A DNA stretch of 64,000 nt from Pterois miles (lineage: Eukaryota; Chordata; Actinopteri; Perciformes; Scorpaenidae), in contig CAMQGK010000567.1 in NCBI GenBank assembly GCA_947000775.1, positions 19,250,001 to 19,314,000 of the forward strand, read 5' to 3'. Each line of letters opens with the position of its first letter. Position 1 is the stretch's first letter. Below the pieces are notes generated by a model. The model saw only the letters and a program-made list of their open reading frames with translations. It did no database searches and was not told the DNA's origin. Below, piece by piece: positions 12,795 through 24,221 of the stretch. The translations under genes were made by a program, and so were the position numbers.

Positions 12795-13413
12795 TGTGGC
12801 GGCAACCTCCGGGTCTGAGAAGTGAAGCCAATGCTGAAGTGCCATAAATTTGCATTCCTTCTAACAGCCAGCAGGGGGCGAGTCCTCTGGTTGCAAAAAT
12901 ACGTGTGATTGCACAGAAGTCTATGAGAAAATGAAACTACTTCTCGCTTGATTTATTACCTCAGTAAACAACGTAAACATGAGTTTATGGTCTTAATCGC
13001 TAGTTTCAAGTCTGCTTCAATACAGGATGATGTTCATTTAGTAAATTATGGTCCCATTTATAGTCAACTAGACCATAAAGCAGGGGATGCTTTAGGGTGT
13101 GGCTACCTTGTGACTGACAAGTCGCTACCAGACCATTGTCCGGGCAGGGGGGATATCCGTGTTTTCATCTTACAACTTTAACCCTTTCACAGCGTGTTTT
13201 CTGTTCATCAAAGTTAATTATAACCTTTTGGTTGCCTAAAAATGTTTTATTCTGTGTTCAGTTGTACTTAGCTCCACCACGTGTCACTTCTAGTTGCAAC
13301 GAACCAAGATAGTCACAGCCACAATGCTGAACTCGAGGCTTCAAAACTGCAGTTCACAAACCAGTGGGTGATGTCACGGTGACTATGTCCACTTCTTTTA
13401 TACAGTCTACTGT
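12795..13413 (+). repeat. Fish MITE ending in 'tatacagtcta'
   Basis: A familiar percomorph non-autonomous repeat. It has CCGGGTCTGAGAAGTGAAGCC at its start, CCAGCAGGGGGCG at 12,868-12,880, 'acttctcgcttgatttattacc', 'gaccataaagcaggggatgc' and the end GTGGGTGATGTCACGGTGAC followed by TTTATACAGTCTA. A fragment of the same end lies at 15,130-15,268. The 77-codon frame inside is a chance frame. The left terminus is not resolved. Confidence 0.75.
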
Positions 13414-14751
13414 TATTAATGATGAAACTGTATGCAAGATAAAACACATGTACTTAGATATCAGTTATCTCTGAAAAACAAAGCAAAAAGTGTCAAGTAA
13501 AAATTGTTTCTTACATCCCAAAAATATACAGAAATACAGTATGTACACTCACAGAACGTTGTATACAGAGTAGAATAAGGGATCCAATAATGAATATTTG
13601 GTGCTGATGAGATTTATAAAACGTCAATAATTCTAGTGCACTCTGAATCCAGCCTGATATTCCTCTGACTTCCTAAGAAAACAGATCTTGTAGTTGTGAT
13701 GACATTTCACACAGCAAATACAACATTGTACAAAAATCAATTCAATGTTCATGACATGATTAGAATTTCAAATGTAAAGGTTAAGACCATGTCAGACTCA
13801 GGTCACCAACCTTCTTCCCATGTTGTTTCCATTTTAATTACGGTTTGAGCTTTGGCAGAGGAATGTCGCCTTAGGTAAAATTGCTTCCATTCTAACCCCA
13901 GATATATATTAAGGCATTTCTTTGAGGGACACTTTCATCTTCCCTTCACGCTGCCCCCCACCACTACGGTGCTTTGTCCAGAATTGCTCCCTATTTGCTA
14001 TCAAGTGTTGAATACTTACATTCAGCCATTTCATGTGAGAGGCTGAATTCTATGTCTGTTTATGTACTGTGAAGCCATAAAAACAATCCCTCGGAGGAAC
14101 TCAAAACATAGACTTCAGTGGTTCACTGCTGCGCCCAAGATGACAACAGTGACAAAAAATAATGATGCATGATTAGTGTCTGAACTCGTATTAAACTGAG
14201 TGTTTAATACGTAGAGAATAGCGAATGCATAAATATAGTAGGGATTTCAGACACAGTGCAGTTTTACTCCCTTTTCTCCTCACCACCTCCTTCCTACTTT
14301 CCAACAATTATAATGACGAACTGTGCCGACAGCAGTACAAGTCACTGAATTTGTGAGATGTCATCTTAAACAGAGTGAGTCATGTGGGCAAGAGAGAAAC
14401 TAAAAAAAAGAAGAGCACTGTGGGCAAACGTGGTGTGGATCTCCATTAAAGTTCACAGTTTTTGGAGGGGAAAAAAGAGCAAGGAAAGAGACAAAAAAAT
14501 GTTTTAAACGTATCCTCAAACATAGAAGGCATGATTGACAGCAAGGTGAACCAGGTTTAGTGTCCTGTTTCAAGACACCATCAAAGAAATGAATATCAAT
14601 GAAAAGTCTTTTTGTTAAGACGTGTCCCTACCATAGAATGAAGATTACAGTGTTTGTCGTGGTCATTTGACTAGGTCAAAAAAAAATGTTGATTATTGTT
14701 AGTTGTTATGATGACAACACACATCAGGTGTGTCACACATTGCTGCTCCGC
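13414..14751. other. Non-coding stretch
   Basis: Nothing recognised beyond short homopolymers; no open frame here reaches exon quality. Confidence 0.35.
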
Positions 14752-15049
14752 CAATAAGCCGGAGCTGGAGCCGATCCCAGCTGGCATTGGGCGAAGGCAG
14801 GGTTCACCCTGGACAGGTCGCCAGTCCATCGCAGGACACATAGAGACAGACAACATATAGACAGACAACCATTCACACTCACATCCACACACAATTTAGA
14901 GACATCAATTAACCTAAACAGCACGTCTTTGGACTGTGGGAGGAAGCCAGAGTACCCGGAGAAAACCCACACTTACACGGGGAGAACATGCAAATTCCAC
15001 ACAGAAGAGTCCCAAGCTGGAACCGAACCTGCGACCCTCTTGCTGTGAC
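14752..15049 (-). repeat. tRNA-derived SINE body, minus orientation
   Basis: Read on the minus strand it gives the fish SINE text CACAGCAAGAGGGTCGCAGG, a B-box-like GGTTCGGTTCC, GCATGTTCTCCCCGTGTAAG, TCTCCGGGTACTCTGGCTTC, CCCACAGTCCAAAGACGTGC and finally CTGGCGACCTGTCCAGGGTG. The A-box half of the tRNA head is missing, so the 5' end is truncated or replaced. The same family, badly degraded, is at 16,683-17,040. The antisense frames covering it are shadows. Confidence 0.85.
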
Positions 15050-15129
15050 CAGGTTTCTAGCTTCCAGCTGTCTGCTCTGCTGCGTCACCCAGACCCGCCT
15101 CAGCTCCACCAATGATCACCTGTTTTTGG

Positions 15130-15268
15130 ATTCTCTGGGAGTTAGGTTGTGTTGTCACTGCCCAGATGGCGACGGCCGGAGTCACCGACTATGAGCTTCA
15201 AAATGGCTCTTCAGAAACCTATGGGTGATGTCATGGACACTACGTCCATATTTTATACTGTCTATGAC
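15130..15268 (+). repeat. MITE end fragment
   Basis: Matches the final part of the 12,795-13,413 repeat: GGTGATGTCATGGACACTAC then TCCATATTTTATACTGTCTATG. Only the terminal 140 bp are recognisable. Confidence 0.6.
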
Positions 15269-15778
15269 ACACACTCTAGACGCCGGTGCAGTTGTGTTAC
15301 ATGTAAAGCCGGCATGAGTGAGTCCACGACTTGTCTCCAGGTCCCTACTGTCGGTCTTCCCATTAGCATAATGTACTTCAAACCAAAGTGGATCCACACA
15401 CACAGACTGAAGAGGAGCCAATTAAGATCAACTGTTCACTTAACTTGTCATACTGCCATCTCACTGTGCTGAAAAATGGGGATCAAGGGTGATATAGCAC
15501 CGTGAGCGGGAGATGCTGCTCATCTTCACCTGAATGGACAATTCCTGTTTCTTATCAGGTGTCACATCTAATCTCTCTCATATTGGAGACCACTCAGTAG
15601 TAACCACTGAAGCAGGGAGCCGCTGTACAGGGTCACCAACAGCAGTGGTCCTGGGTCATTCTTTGTTGAGACTGTCCTCCCAAGAAAAATGAAAGAATCA
15701 TTTGTTTTTGCAGATCTACCAACACAACATTATGTTAACATTCAGCTGCTCTTTCGCCACCGTGGGAATTATGACCTG
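15269..15778. other. Non-coding stretch
   Basis: Nothing recognised in this interval. Confidence 0.3.
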
Positions 15779-16530
15779 TGGTGGATGAAGCACCTGAAAG
15801 CCACACTTGAGTAAAAGTACAGATATCTAACCAGAAAATGACTTTAGTTAAAGTCACTGATTAGAATACTACTTAAGTCTGTTTGACTTTTACTGTACTT
15901 GAGTATCAAAAGTAATTTTCCGATAGTAAATGCTGTTAATAAAAAAAGAAATCAGAATTTTGAGATAAATTAAGTTTAAAGGGTGGTTATACATTCACTT
16001 CTATTTTACACTCACAAAAGTTTCATTCACTTCTATTTTACACTCACAAAAGTGTGAAAAAACATTTGCTCCTGTATGTGAAGCAAATCTGCATCTTTGC
16101 ATTCGAATAGCAGGTCACTTTCGGCCCTGGTCACTCAACTGTATACATGTATGTGTGACCGTGCACTTATTACTCCTCTTAACATGTACGGCAACTTAAA
16201 AATGGAGGCTAGATTATACACTTGAAGAAAAACGAGGTCACAACTTAAAGGATTTAAAGAACAAAATCCACTTTTTCCATCCTTCGTAGTAGCAAGTAGC
16301 AGGATCTGACATGCAGCCAGATGGCTTTGGAGAGTACTTTGTTTTCACTTGACCATCATGTGAATGATGTAACTTGCAAGCTAGAACTACTGATTCACCA
16401 AACCTGCTGGCAGCAGTAACAAAAAACGAAGATATTTAGGGGAAATGTATCGGAGTAAAAGTACACATTTTATTTTGGAAATGTAGTGGAGTAAAAGTAA
16501 AAGTTGACAGAAGTATAAAGTACAGATAAA
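15779..16530 (+). repeat. Degenerate 'agtaaaagtac' repeat
   Basis: Begins GTGGTGGATGAAGCAC, a decayed form of the terminus at 5,161. It contains the typical phrases 'cttgagtaaaagtacag', 'gtagtggagtaaaagtaaaag' and 'agtataaagtacag'. It holds a perfect tandem duplication at 15,992-16,053. Termini are too diverged to show a target duplication. Confidence 0.6.
15992..16053. repeat. Tandem duplication, 32-bp unit
   Basis: The unit starting CATTCACTTCTATTTTACAC occurs twice head to tail (15,992-16,023 and from 16,024), identical over at least 30 bp. Identity inside an otherwise decayed repeat means the duplication is recent or an assembly effect. Confidence 0.85.
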
Positions 16531-16599
16531 AATGTTCAGTGTTTACTGTCACCATGACGACGTAGTATTTTGAACCCAGACTCTGATGTCTCCCTGACC

Positions 16600-16845
16600 T
16601 TAAAGGAACAGTGTGTAACATTTAGAAGGATCTATGACAAGAAACATCATCTAATAAAATAATTATGTTTACATTTTTGAATGGGGTGCAGGGGGGTGTA
16701 GTGGTTAGCGCTGTCGCCTCAAAGAAAGAGGGTGGAGGGTTCGATTTTACTTTTGGGGTTTTTTGGGTGGGTTTTTTTTTTTTTCCCTTGTGAGGGGGGG
16801 GTTTTTTTCTGGGTCCTCCTTCTTCCCCCACAATAAAAAAAAATG

Positions 16846-16876
<31 letters not shown>

Positions 16877-16895
16877 GTGTGTGGGTGGTTTGTGT

Positions 16896-16938
<43 letters not shown>

Positions 16939-17249
16939 TGGGATGGGTGTCTTCTTTTGTGTTTTTTTCCCCCTTCCTAAAATAGAGGGGGGGTTCACCC
17001 CACCCACCCCACCGAAAAAAGAAGATGATGAGGGTGGTGGACTTATTGACATAGGGAGCGGATCCACTTCATGCAGCCAGCCGGCATGTTTCAACAACAG
17101 TCCAGAACAGACAAATCAAACGCTGGCTCTTGATAAATCCATGTGTGTTTTCACGTCCTACACGCCTGGCAAACGGGAGAACTTTCAGTTGGTTGCAATC
17201 TGCAACCACACTGCTAGATGCTGCCAGACCCAACACACTGCACCTTCAA
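16600..17249 (+). mobile_element. TTAA-flanked MITE interrupted by a SINE
   Basis: Left end TTAAAGGAACAGTGTGTAAC; right end GCAATCTGCAACCACACTGC... then CACACTGCACCTTCAA. These are the inverted ends of a common fish MITE also seen at 46,311-46,821. TTAA (left) and TCAA (right) at the borders would fit a piggyBac-like target site, which is inference. The middle is replaced by the SINE at 16,683-17,040. Confidence 0.7.
16683..17040 (+). repeat. tRNA-derived SINE with homopolymer-collapsed sequence
   Basis: The head is clear: GTGTAGTGGTTAGCGCTGTC (A box region) and GGAGGGTTCGATT (B box). After it the order of the SINE body at 14,752-15,049 can still be followed (TCTGGGTCCTCC, CCCCCACAAT, GTGTGTGGGTGG, GGGATGGGTG, GGGTTCACCCC), but most other bases have become T, G or A runs. 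Two T runs of 24 (16,846-16,869) and 41 (16,897-16,937) lie inside. Normal mutation does not do this, so a sequencing or consensus fault is likely. The 152-codon and 116-codon frames here are artefacts of it. Confidence 0.75.
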
Positions 17250-17309
17250 CTAAGCAAACCATGGTTCATGATTCCTTTTTCTGCCTAAACCTAACCAAAA
17301 AAAACATAG

Positions 17310-17565
17310 CGTGTCACATTTTTAATCATGATTAATTGCATGATAGGCCATAGTTGATTGCACATTTGTCACCTGATCAAAATGTACCTTAAAGGGAGAT
17401 TTGTCAAGTATTTAATACTCTTATCAGCATGGGAGTGGGCTAATATGCTGCTTTATGCAAAATATTTATCATTGGAAATCAATTAACAAAACAAAACAAT
17501 GACAAATATTGTCCAGAAACCCTCACAGGTACTGCATTTAGCATTAATATATGCTTACATAGAAT
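17310..17565 (-). repeat. Dispersed repeat R1, distal end fragment
   Basis: On the minus strand this carries the other end of the R1 family: GTACCTGTGAGGGTTTCTGG, CAATATTTGTCATTG, TTGATTTCCAATGATAAATA, CCATGCTGATAAGAGTATTA and AATTAATCATGATTAA near the terminus. It does not overlap the part kept in copies 1 and 3, except for their shared 'gattaatttgcaat' text. Confidence 0.6.
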
Positions 17566-20209
17566 GTGTGGTCCTAAAGTGAAGGCAGTAAAGAAATATC
17601 ACACATACAAGAAAATATTCAAGAAAACTTTAAACTGATGTTTGAAACGCTGCAAAATGTAGTACATAATTAAGTGTGTTTCCATCACCTCTACTGAGGG
17701 GAATAAATTGGCATCCTGAATGTAGAGACTCAGAGTACACATCAACAACAAAAGGTGTGAAGTCTTTAGAAACTATGAAATACAAGACGCGGCATTATTC
17801 TCCTCAGCTGTCTACTGATTTGAGGCTATATTTCATGGCATTCAAAGATGGAAACAAAGACATGCGCGAACTAATAATTTCATTCATTACCTGGTGGTTA
17901 CACAACCAGAGGCATTTTAGTTTTAATTTAATGAGTGAATGCATCTATCTCATTATTTACCACTTAACTTTTTCATTTCCATTCCTCATTCACTACAGAT
18001 ACAGAATTCATACGTATTCACTGATTCGCTGGCAGTCTCACAGACCGTTGAGGAGTTTTGGAGACAGGGAGACAGTTGCACACTGTGCTCTCTGTCTTAT
18101 TGCTTTGCTGTTGCTCTTTTCAGCGAGAGGAAGGAAGAGGAAAGGTAGCTGCGCTAATAAGTTCAGTTCTATCCATCGGTTGCACTTGGTACGACAAGGG
18201 TTACTCCTTTGTGTGCCCCAACGTCACTCTGCCTCCCAATTACCACATTTACGCACACACACACATTCATTTATATTCAGAGAGAATTTTAAATGCTCTC
18301 CATTTAATTCATAAAAGATGGATTTTTTTTTTAAACCAACAGTGATCTCCTCACCTTTTATACATTGTTATCTATACATTAAAGAGCACATACATTATAC
18401 AGTGAGGGCTGAAAATGAGCCGTCTCACTCTGAAAAGTGTCAAACCGACAGCCTTGATAGTAAAAAGGGAAATGCCAGTAGATAAAAAAGGTTGCTGGTC
18501 AGATGAACCATTAAGAGTAAAAATAAAATAAAAAGAGGAAACTTTTAAAATAGAATCAAACAAGCAAACCTTGTACTGATTAAATGTCACTGCTACTCCC
18601 ATCACAAATAATTCAGATGAGCATGAGCCTGTACTTGTTGCTCACATTGTTAGCTGATTATGCCTAATTAAAAAGTAGAAGTACATCCCATTTGTGTGGC
18701 ATACAGTATGTTAATGTCGTCTCAATGACACTAACATCACTGTGACTTTCTCTTTAAGAGGCATATGACATTAAAAATGCTAAAATCTCAACAGTTTCAA
18801 TATTTACATATAATTTTCAGGTGACATTTTCCATATTCAGTCCCTGAAGAACCCTAGTTGAGATAGTGGTGGGTGGTGAGTGCTTGCAGTTGTACGTTTC
18901 TGTTTTGCTGCTGGCACCTAAATGCCAACCTCTATCCTTCCAGTGCTGAAGTGGAAACGACTGCAAAGTTGCAGCCACGAGCTGATGCCAGACGACTGTG
19001 AATGTGTCATATCATCTGTATTAATCAGCCAGCAGTCTGATTTGAGATCAGTTCATTACCTGCACACAGGGGCTTACAGAAAAGCCAGCGTGGGGGAATC
19101 AAATCCGAACTCCCACAACAAACACTATTAAGATAACGCCCTCAAAATAGCTGCTGGTGCTGGTAAAGGTGACACAACCCTTTGTGTCACCCTCCGAATC
19201 CAAGCTTTCCTAATTCATGTTAAGGTTACATGTGTTCCCCTCAATATTCTTTGCAGCGCGGAGCCTTTTGGAGGGTCATCAGATGGTGCCATAGTCAGTT
19301 CTGAAAGCAGGAAATGCCACGCAGATAAAGCTGCTAGACTACCACAAACACACACACAGTGACATTTCAGATCTCTGCTGTGAATCTGGGACCATGACCA
19401 ACAGCTATGCTCAGAATCCAAGCCTTCCTAATTCATCTCCCTCTCTTTCACTATGTCTGAGAGCACTCCTGTCACTATACCAAACTTCCAGCCCTAAAAC
19501 TCATCTCCTCTGCCTATTCTGCCATTTGAAATTACTCGTGTTAACTATTAAACACGTTTCATCTTTTGTCTAAATGGCACTGACAAATCAGTCGCATCAG
19601 GCTGCCTTTGGTGGCGACACCCTCTGAGATTATCACTCTCTAATGAAGTCATTTGAGGCAGGCGGACACATTCTCATCTCTGAACGGCCGATCAAACGCA
19701 ACAGAGAGACTTTCTCTGCTTCGGCAGATGCCAACATGGTGGCAACAACAGACAGTGATGGACGGAGGGACAGAGGCAGATAAACAGAGAAAGAACAAAG
19801 TAAAACAACACAGTAGGGAGCCAGACAGCATTTATCTTAGATCATGTTGAATATATAAATGTATCAAAGATACTTAAAGATAATCGTATATTAGATTTGA
19901 CTATATTACATATAGTAGATTTTAATAAAGCAAGAGTAGCAAAAGCAAGAATGAGACGGTGGAGGAACCTGCCTTTTTTTTTTTTTTTTTTACACACTGA
20001 TGCATCTGAACACAAACAGGTTTTGTCCACGAAATAATATGACCATTGAGAAAAAGAGGAAGCAAACAAGGAAGACAGGTGTCAAAACAAATCAGATTCC
20101 AGTCCCTGTAACTTGGATAAGCAAGATGGACTTGTCTTGAAGAAGTTACTGAAGTAACCGCAAGAGTTGTTTTCTTCAGTCATCCAAAGCATTTCCAAAT
20201 GCCAACAAT
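17566..20209. other. Non-coding stretch with the longest open frame
   Basis: A 212-codon open frame lies at 17,676-18,314 (plus). It has mixed composition, no signal peptide, no repeated domain and no family resemblance, and splice-acceptor-like tracts occur within it. I treat it as chance. A 23-bp direct repeat brackets 19,220-19,413. A T run lies near 19,974-19,991. Confidence 0.35.
19197..19436. repeat. 23-bp direct repeats flanking 194 bp
   Basis: GAATCCAAGCTTTCCTAATTCAT is at 19,197-19,219. The same 23-mer with one change (T to C at base 11) is at 19,414-19,436. The 194 bp between have no poly(A) tail or inverted ends. Confidence 0.8.
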
Positions 20210-20905
20210 CCTATGTGGTGCTACCAACCAATTATTAACCATTATCGACAAGATTAGTGCGTCTCGTGCAGCGGTCCAGCTGCAGAGTATGAGTACAACG
20301 ACAACTGAGTCAACAGTCCACGATCAAGACAGTTACTGTAGCAGCCACGGTGCTGCCTTCAGTGTCTCCAGTTCACCGCCCAGGAGCATTAGCAGTCACG
20401 GTGCTGCATGTAGTGCTGAGGATATGCAGCCACTTTCCCAGAAAAAGTCTCCACGACACATTACTTCAGTTTAGCAGGTTGTTAGCTGTGTGTCTGCCCG
20501 GATTATCAACAGTCTGACAAACAATGTGTTTGTGCTACGTTAGCAGCTGCTAGCGTTGCCGGTGGCTTCGTGCCCACTGTAGCATAACGTCAGCAAGTTT
20601 CTGACAGACCGTGTGTGTGTGTGTGGCACCGGTGAGTGTGAGTTTTTTGGTGGCATTACAGCTGTGAATGTAGCTGCAGCAGACAGTGTGTGTAAGTTTA
20701 ATTGTCAGTGAATAAATGTTAGGAGGCTACAAGATACAACTCCTCAGCTGCAAGTCCTGAGCCAACTTCCTGTATCTGCGCCGACTCTCTCTTAAGGTGA
20801 ACCACCACCAATTAATAATTACAATTTCTTTTAACGGTTTTAACCATTTTAACCGATTTAACCGTTAAAACGCTTATTGTCGGTTATACGGTTCATTAAC
20901 ATCCC
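20210..20905 (-). mobile_element. Non-autonomous hAT-like element, copy A
   Basis: On the minus strand it starts TAGGGATGTTAATGAACCGT, runs through 'taaccgttt' phrases, AAGAGAGAGTCGGCGCAGAT and ACAGGAAGTTGGCTC. It ends near AATGGTTAATAATTGG. It matches copy B at 52,852-53,535 over almost its whole length in the same order, but lacks the far terminal repeat. No transposase is present; the 91-codon frame on the plus strand is incidental. Confidence 0.8.
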
Positions 20906-21480
20906 TAATCACATCATTTATAAGCTCATTTACACGGCGCAGGAACAACAACAACTCGAGTCACTCGCTACCCAATCCGTACATCCTACCCTATCGGTAC
21001 TGAGCATGTGCAACTCTGTGCAGAGAGGAGAAAGAAACAAGATGGTTCTTTCGTTAGCTCCTTCCATCATCAGGGCAGGAGAAAACAATCGCTGCATCCA
21101 TAATTGATGATGGAAGAAGCTAACGAATGATTCCCATCTCTGCTGAGAGTAGCGGAGAGTTTAACGTTAGCCAGAGCTAGCAAAATGTTAGTTCTAGTTC
21201 TATGGCATTAAATGAACAAGTGCAAAACTCTAATGTCCAAGTACAAGTGAATACAGCAAGAGATGACTTTGCCAGCTACTGCCCCTGCTCTGTTTTCAAC
21301 TGGCCCCGGCGTCTTTCAGTGAAGCATCTCTCGGTCCAAGCTGCACTCAACAACTGCTCAAGACTTTTTTTTTTTTATACTGAATGTATGTGTTGGGTTG
21401 CCAGCTTCCACTAGCAGAAATATGCAACAGCTGCAGACGGATAGTGACGGGTTGTTTTGCTGGTATTTAACACCCTGGTC
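20906..21480. repeat. Probable repeat with an inverted repeat
   Basis: Adjoins copy A. It includes a 22-bp inverted repeat with one mismatch (21,051-21,072 and 21,105-21,126), and a GTTTAACGTTAGC stretch near 21,159 typical of CpG-containing fish sequence. No coding frame is supported. Confidence 0.4.
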
Positions 21481-24221
21481 CACATCAGGTACACATTAGT
21501 GGTTCAGTTATTGGAAATCGGTACCAGGATGGAAAAGATGGTATCAGATGATCTCTCCATAAAACTCTGCAATTTAGAGTCATGTCCTCGTTGATATTCA
21601 CCCCAAGAGCACTGCAGTGTATTATAATTTAAAGAATGTGAAGACCTGCAATTTTAGACAACCTGTTGCGGTCATTTGTTGGCATTATCTACAGATATAA
21701 TAGCATAATATCTACAGTACAACAGTATCAGAGATGTTATTTAGAGATAAGTGTGGAAGGAAGAAAAACAGACAGTGAAAGAGGGAAGGATGAACAATAG
21801 GAGACAAGGAAGGAAAGAAAACAAAATTGCTCGGCAGGAATGCAATAAACAAGCATCAAACTGTCCAGACTGAGGGTACATCTATATTGTACTGGTCTTT
21901 TAGTGTGTCAAACTGACTTTAAGCTACCATATAGAGGTATAAAGCAATGAGTTCCAAAAAATTGTGAGGAATATTAAAATTACAGCTGTTAAATGGAGTG
22001 AATTTGATGTGTTGATGATTCATTTGTGAGTTAAAAGTGCACTGGGCACACATTTCCTCTTGCTTTTAGCTTTAACAGATTCATCCATTTGTTTGAACTT
22101 GACAAATACGACACAATTCTAATTTCCCTGTTTGCAACAGCTTGTTTTCACTTAAGGCGACGCTGTGGAAGTCGGCATCACAGAAAAGCTTTCAAGGATG
22201 CAGCCGCTGTAGAAAAAAAAGGACAAAATGTTTTTCACAAATTGAATCTTCTGCTGTACATTTCAGTTCAAGTAATTTGTGCTCATCTGCTTTACAGTAA
22301 GTGAACACAGACACTGAAACAATGTCCTGTAGTGATTAATAATAAATCAGGGCAGATACTAAAACAGCAGTGTTTTAGTGCACGTCTAAGTCTGCACAAA
22401 ACATTACAGTCAAAGTAGCAATAATTAGTGGAGACTAAGCATATGGTGGCATCGCAATAAACTAATGATAACCATGGGAATTATAGCTAAGTTATTAGAT
22501 ATTTGTAGACACTTCCTATTAAGAATCCTTTACAGTAAGCAAGCTACAAATGTGCACTTTTTTACTCATGAACCAAGAGTTTGGCTGAACTCCATTTGAT
22601 CTGCATAAAAGCAAACAATCAGACAAGGCACACTGAGCAAACTAATTTGCCTCCAAGTATGGCATTGGAGCGACGGCCCACCTAGTGTCCTTGAGTGACC
22701 ACAATTTACTGCACGACTGACAGCTAACAATGGCAGTCTGCAGTGTCATGAGAAAAACAACACAAGGACAGCCTGCAACAAAACAAGAAGAAGAAGAAAG
22801 CAAACAAGTAAGCAAGAAAGACATGTGACAGTAGAAAGACAGCCAGACCTGTGGTTCTTTCTAAAGGAACCCTATCAGAGGAAAAATATAAATAAAACAC
22901 AATCATTGACCAGCTCTGCCACACTTGACAAGAAGCTCAGAGAGACGAGGGAGGAGGAATAAGTGGAGGGAGCCACAGGGTTGCCGCGGCAACTGAAATT
23001 ATAACCTGGGATAACAAGAGTAATGAAAATGTGTGGGACGACCCGGGTGAGACGCACAGTTTGGGGAATAGAGACCGAGAGAGGAAAAAGATTCACAGAG
23101 AAAAATGACAAAGTTGCTGTCATTCCTGTGAGCAGCGCTTATACAACAGCGTGATAAATAGTCACGTCAAATCTTCAAAAGAGATGGCAGCAGCTCATTC
23201 AGAGTAGAAACCAGAAATGTGCTCTCCTGTGGCGTGACATCATCGAGATTAAATAAAACAACACTTGCATGCTGCAGCAGGATTATCGGAGCTGTGTGAA
23301 AATTGCAGCCAAGATTAGATAATTATAGATGCAGTGTTCGAAATAATTCAACTTCCACTTCAGGTTATTAGATAAGTCAATTTTATGTGTGTAGTGTCTA
23401 ATCAGAGCGAGTCTCCAAGGGTTTCTCAACGCCCACATGAAAATAAATGAAAACAACGCCTTCCAAACCTCAGACCCTCACTGTAAATGAGGAAAAACTC
23501 CCACAAAAACTTCATTAAGAAAAAAATGGAAGAAACCTTTAACACAGCTATTTATCAGCGAACAACACACAGTGATTTTTATAACACTGATGAATTTGAA
23601 AACACCACAGCCGACAAATGAATTTAGCTGTGAGCACTTTTCAAGCACCTTTCTCAGTCTGCTCATGAGTTGCCAAGAGACATAATGCCAACTGGAGGCT
23701 GGCAGTTTGTAAGGTCTGGGTGTTAAGACCTAAAATGTCAATACTGGTCCCGAGGGAAGGAATAATTAAGGCGTAAAGATCTAAAAGGCTTGTCACATAT
23801 GGCTGGCCAGCTGTCACATCTGTCTGTTCATATTCATGCCGGTAACAACTAGGCCTATACTAAAGCGGCGGCGAAGTACGTAATGGCTGAGCATTAAATG
23901 TCAGCTGACTGAGCTACAACTAAAGGCTCGCACAAGAAAGCGAGCCGAATGAGGAGAAGCCTGGCATTTAAAACAATACGCGAGCTCCACTTCTCATTTT
24001 AGACATTCACTCCCGAGTGGGTTGTCTCAAAAAGATCTATTCCCTGTGGTTCAACTTCACACATCCCTAGTGTTCAGTGTTATTGAAGGCAGTGTTGCAG
24101 AACCAACACAGGAGCACAGTATTTAGGAGGAAACTATTAAACTGCAGAATTCCTGCAAGATGTCACATAGAAAAGTTTCCCCTTTTAGGGCAACAACAAC
24201 TGGAGGGCCTTTAGGTGTAAA
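21481..24221. other. Non-coding stretch, possible conserved elements
   Basis: No exon or repeat recognised. A CTCF-like GGCCCACCTAGTGTCC lies at 22,675-22,690. About 22,880-23,470 is unique and AT-rich with 'gattagataattatag' and similar homeodomain-type motifs. A 71-codon frame ending at 22,304 precedes a GTAAGTG donor-like sequence at 22,298, but has no acceptor or family match that I trust. Confidence 0.35.

Noticed and set aside
16747..17335. Two frames with polylysine or polyphenylalanine
   Set aside because: Generated by the homopolymer runs in the corrupted SINE.
17939..18148. 69-codon frame after a CATTCACTACAG acceptor, with text TVEEFWRQ recalling eIF4E
   Set aside because: Only a few residues resemble eIF4E and the rest does not; the donor GTAGCT is weak.
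17676..18314. Longest open frame, 212 codons
   Set aside because: No recognisable domain, no repeated or conserved motif, composition like its surroundings, and splice-acceptor-like tracts inside it. Probably chance.
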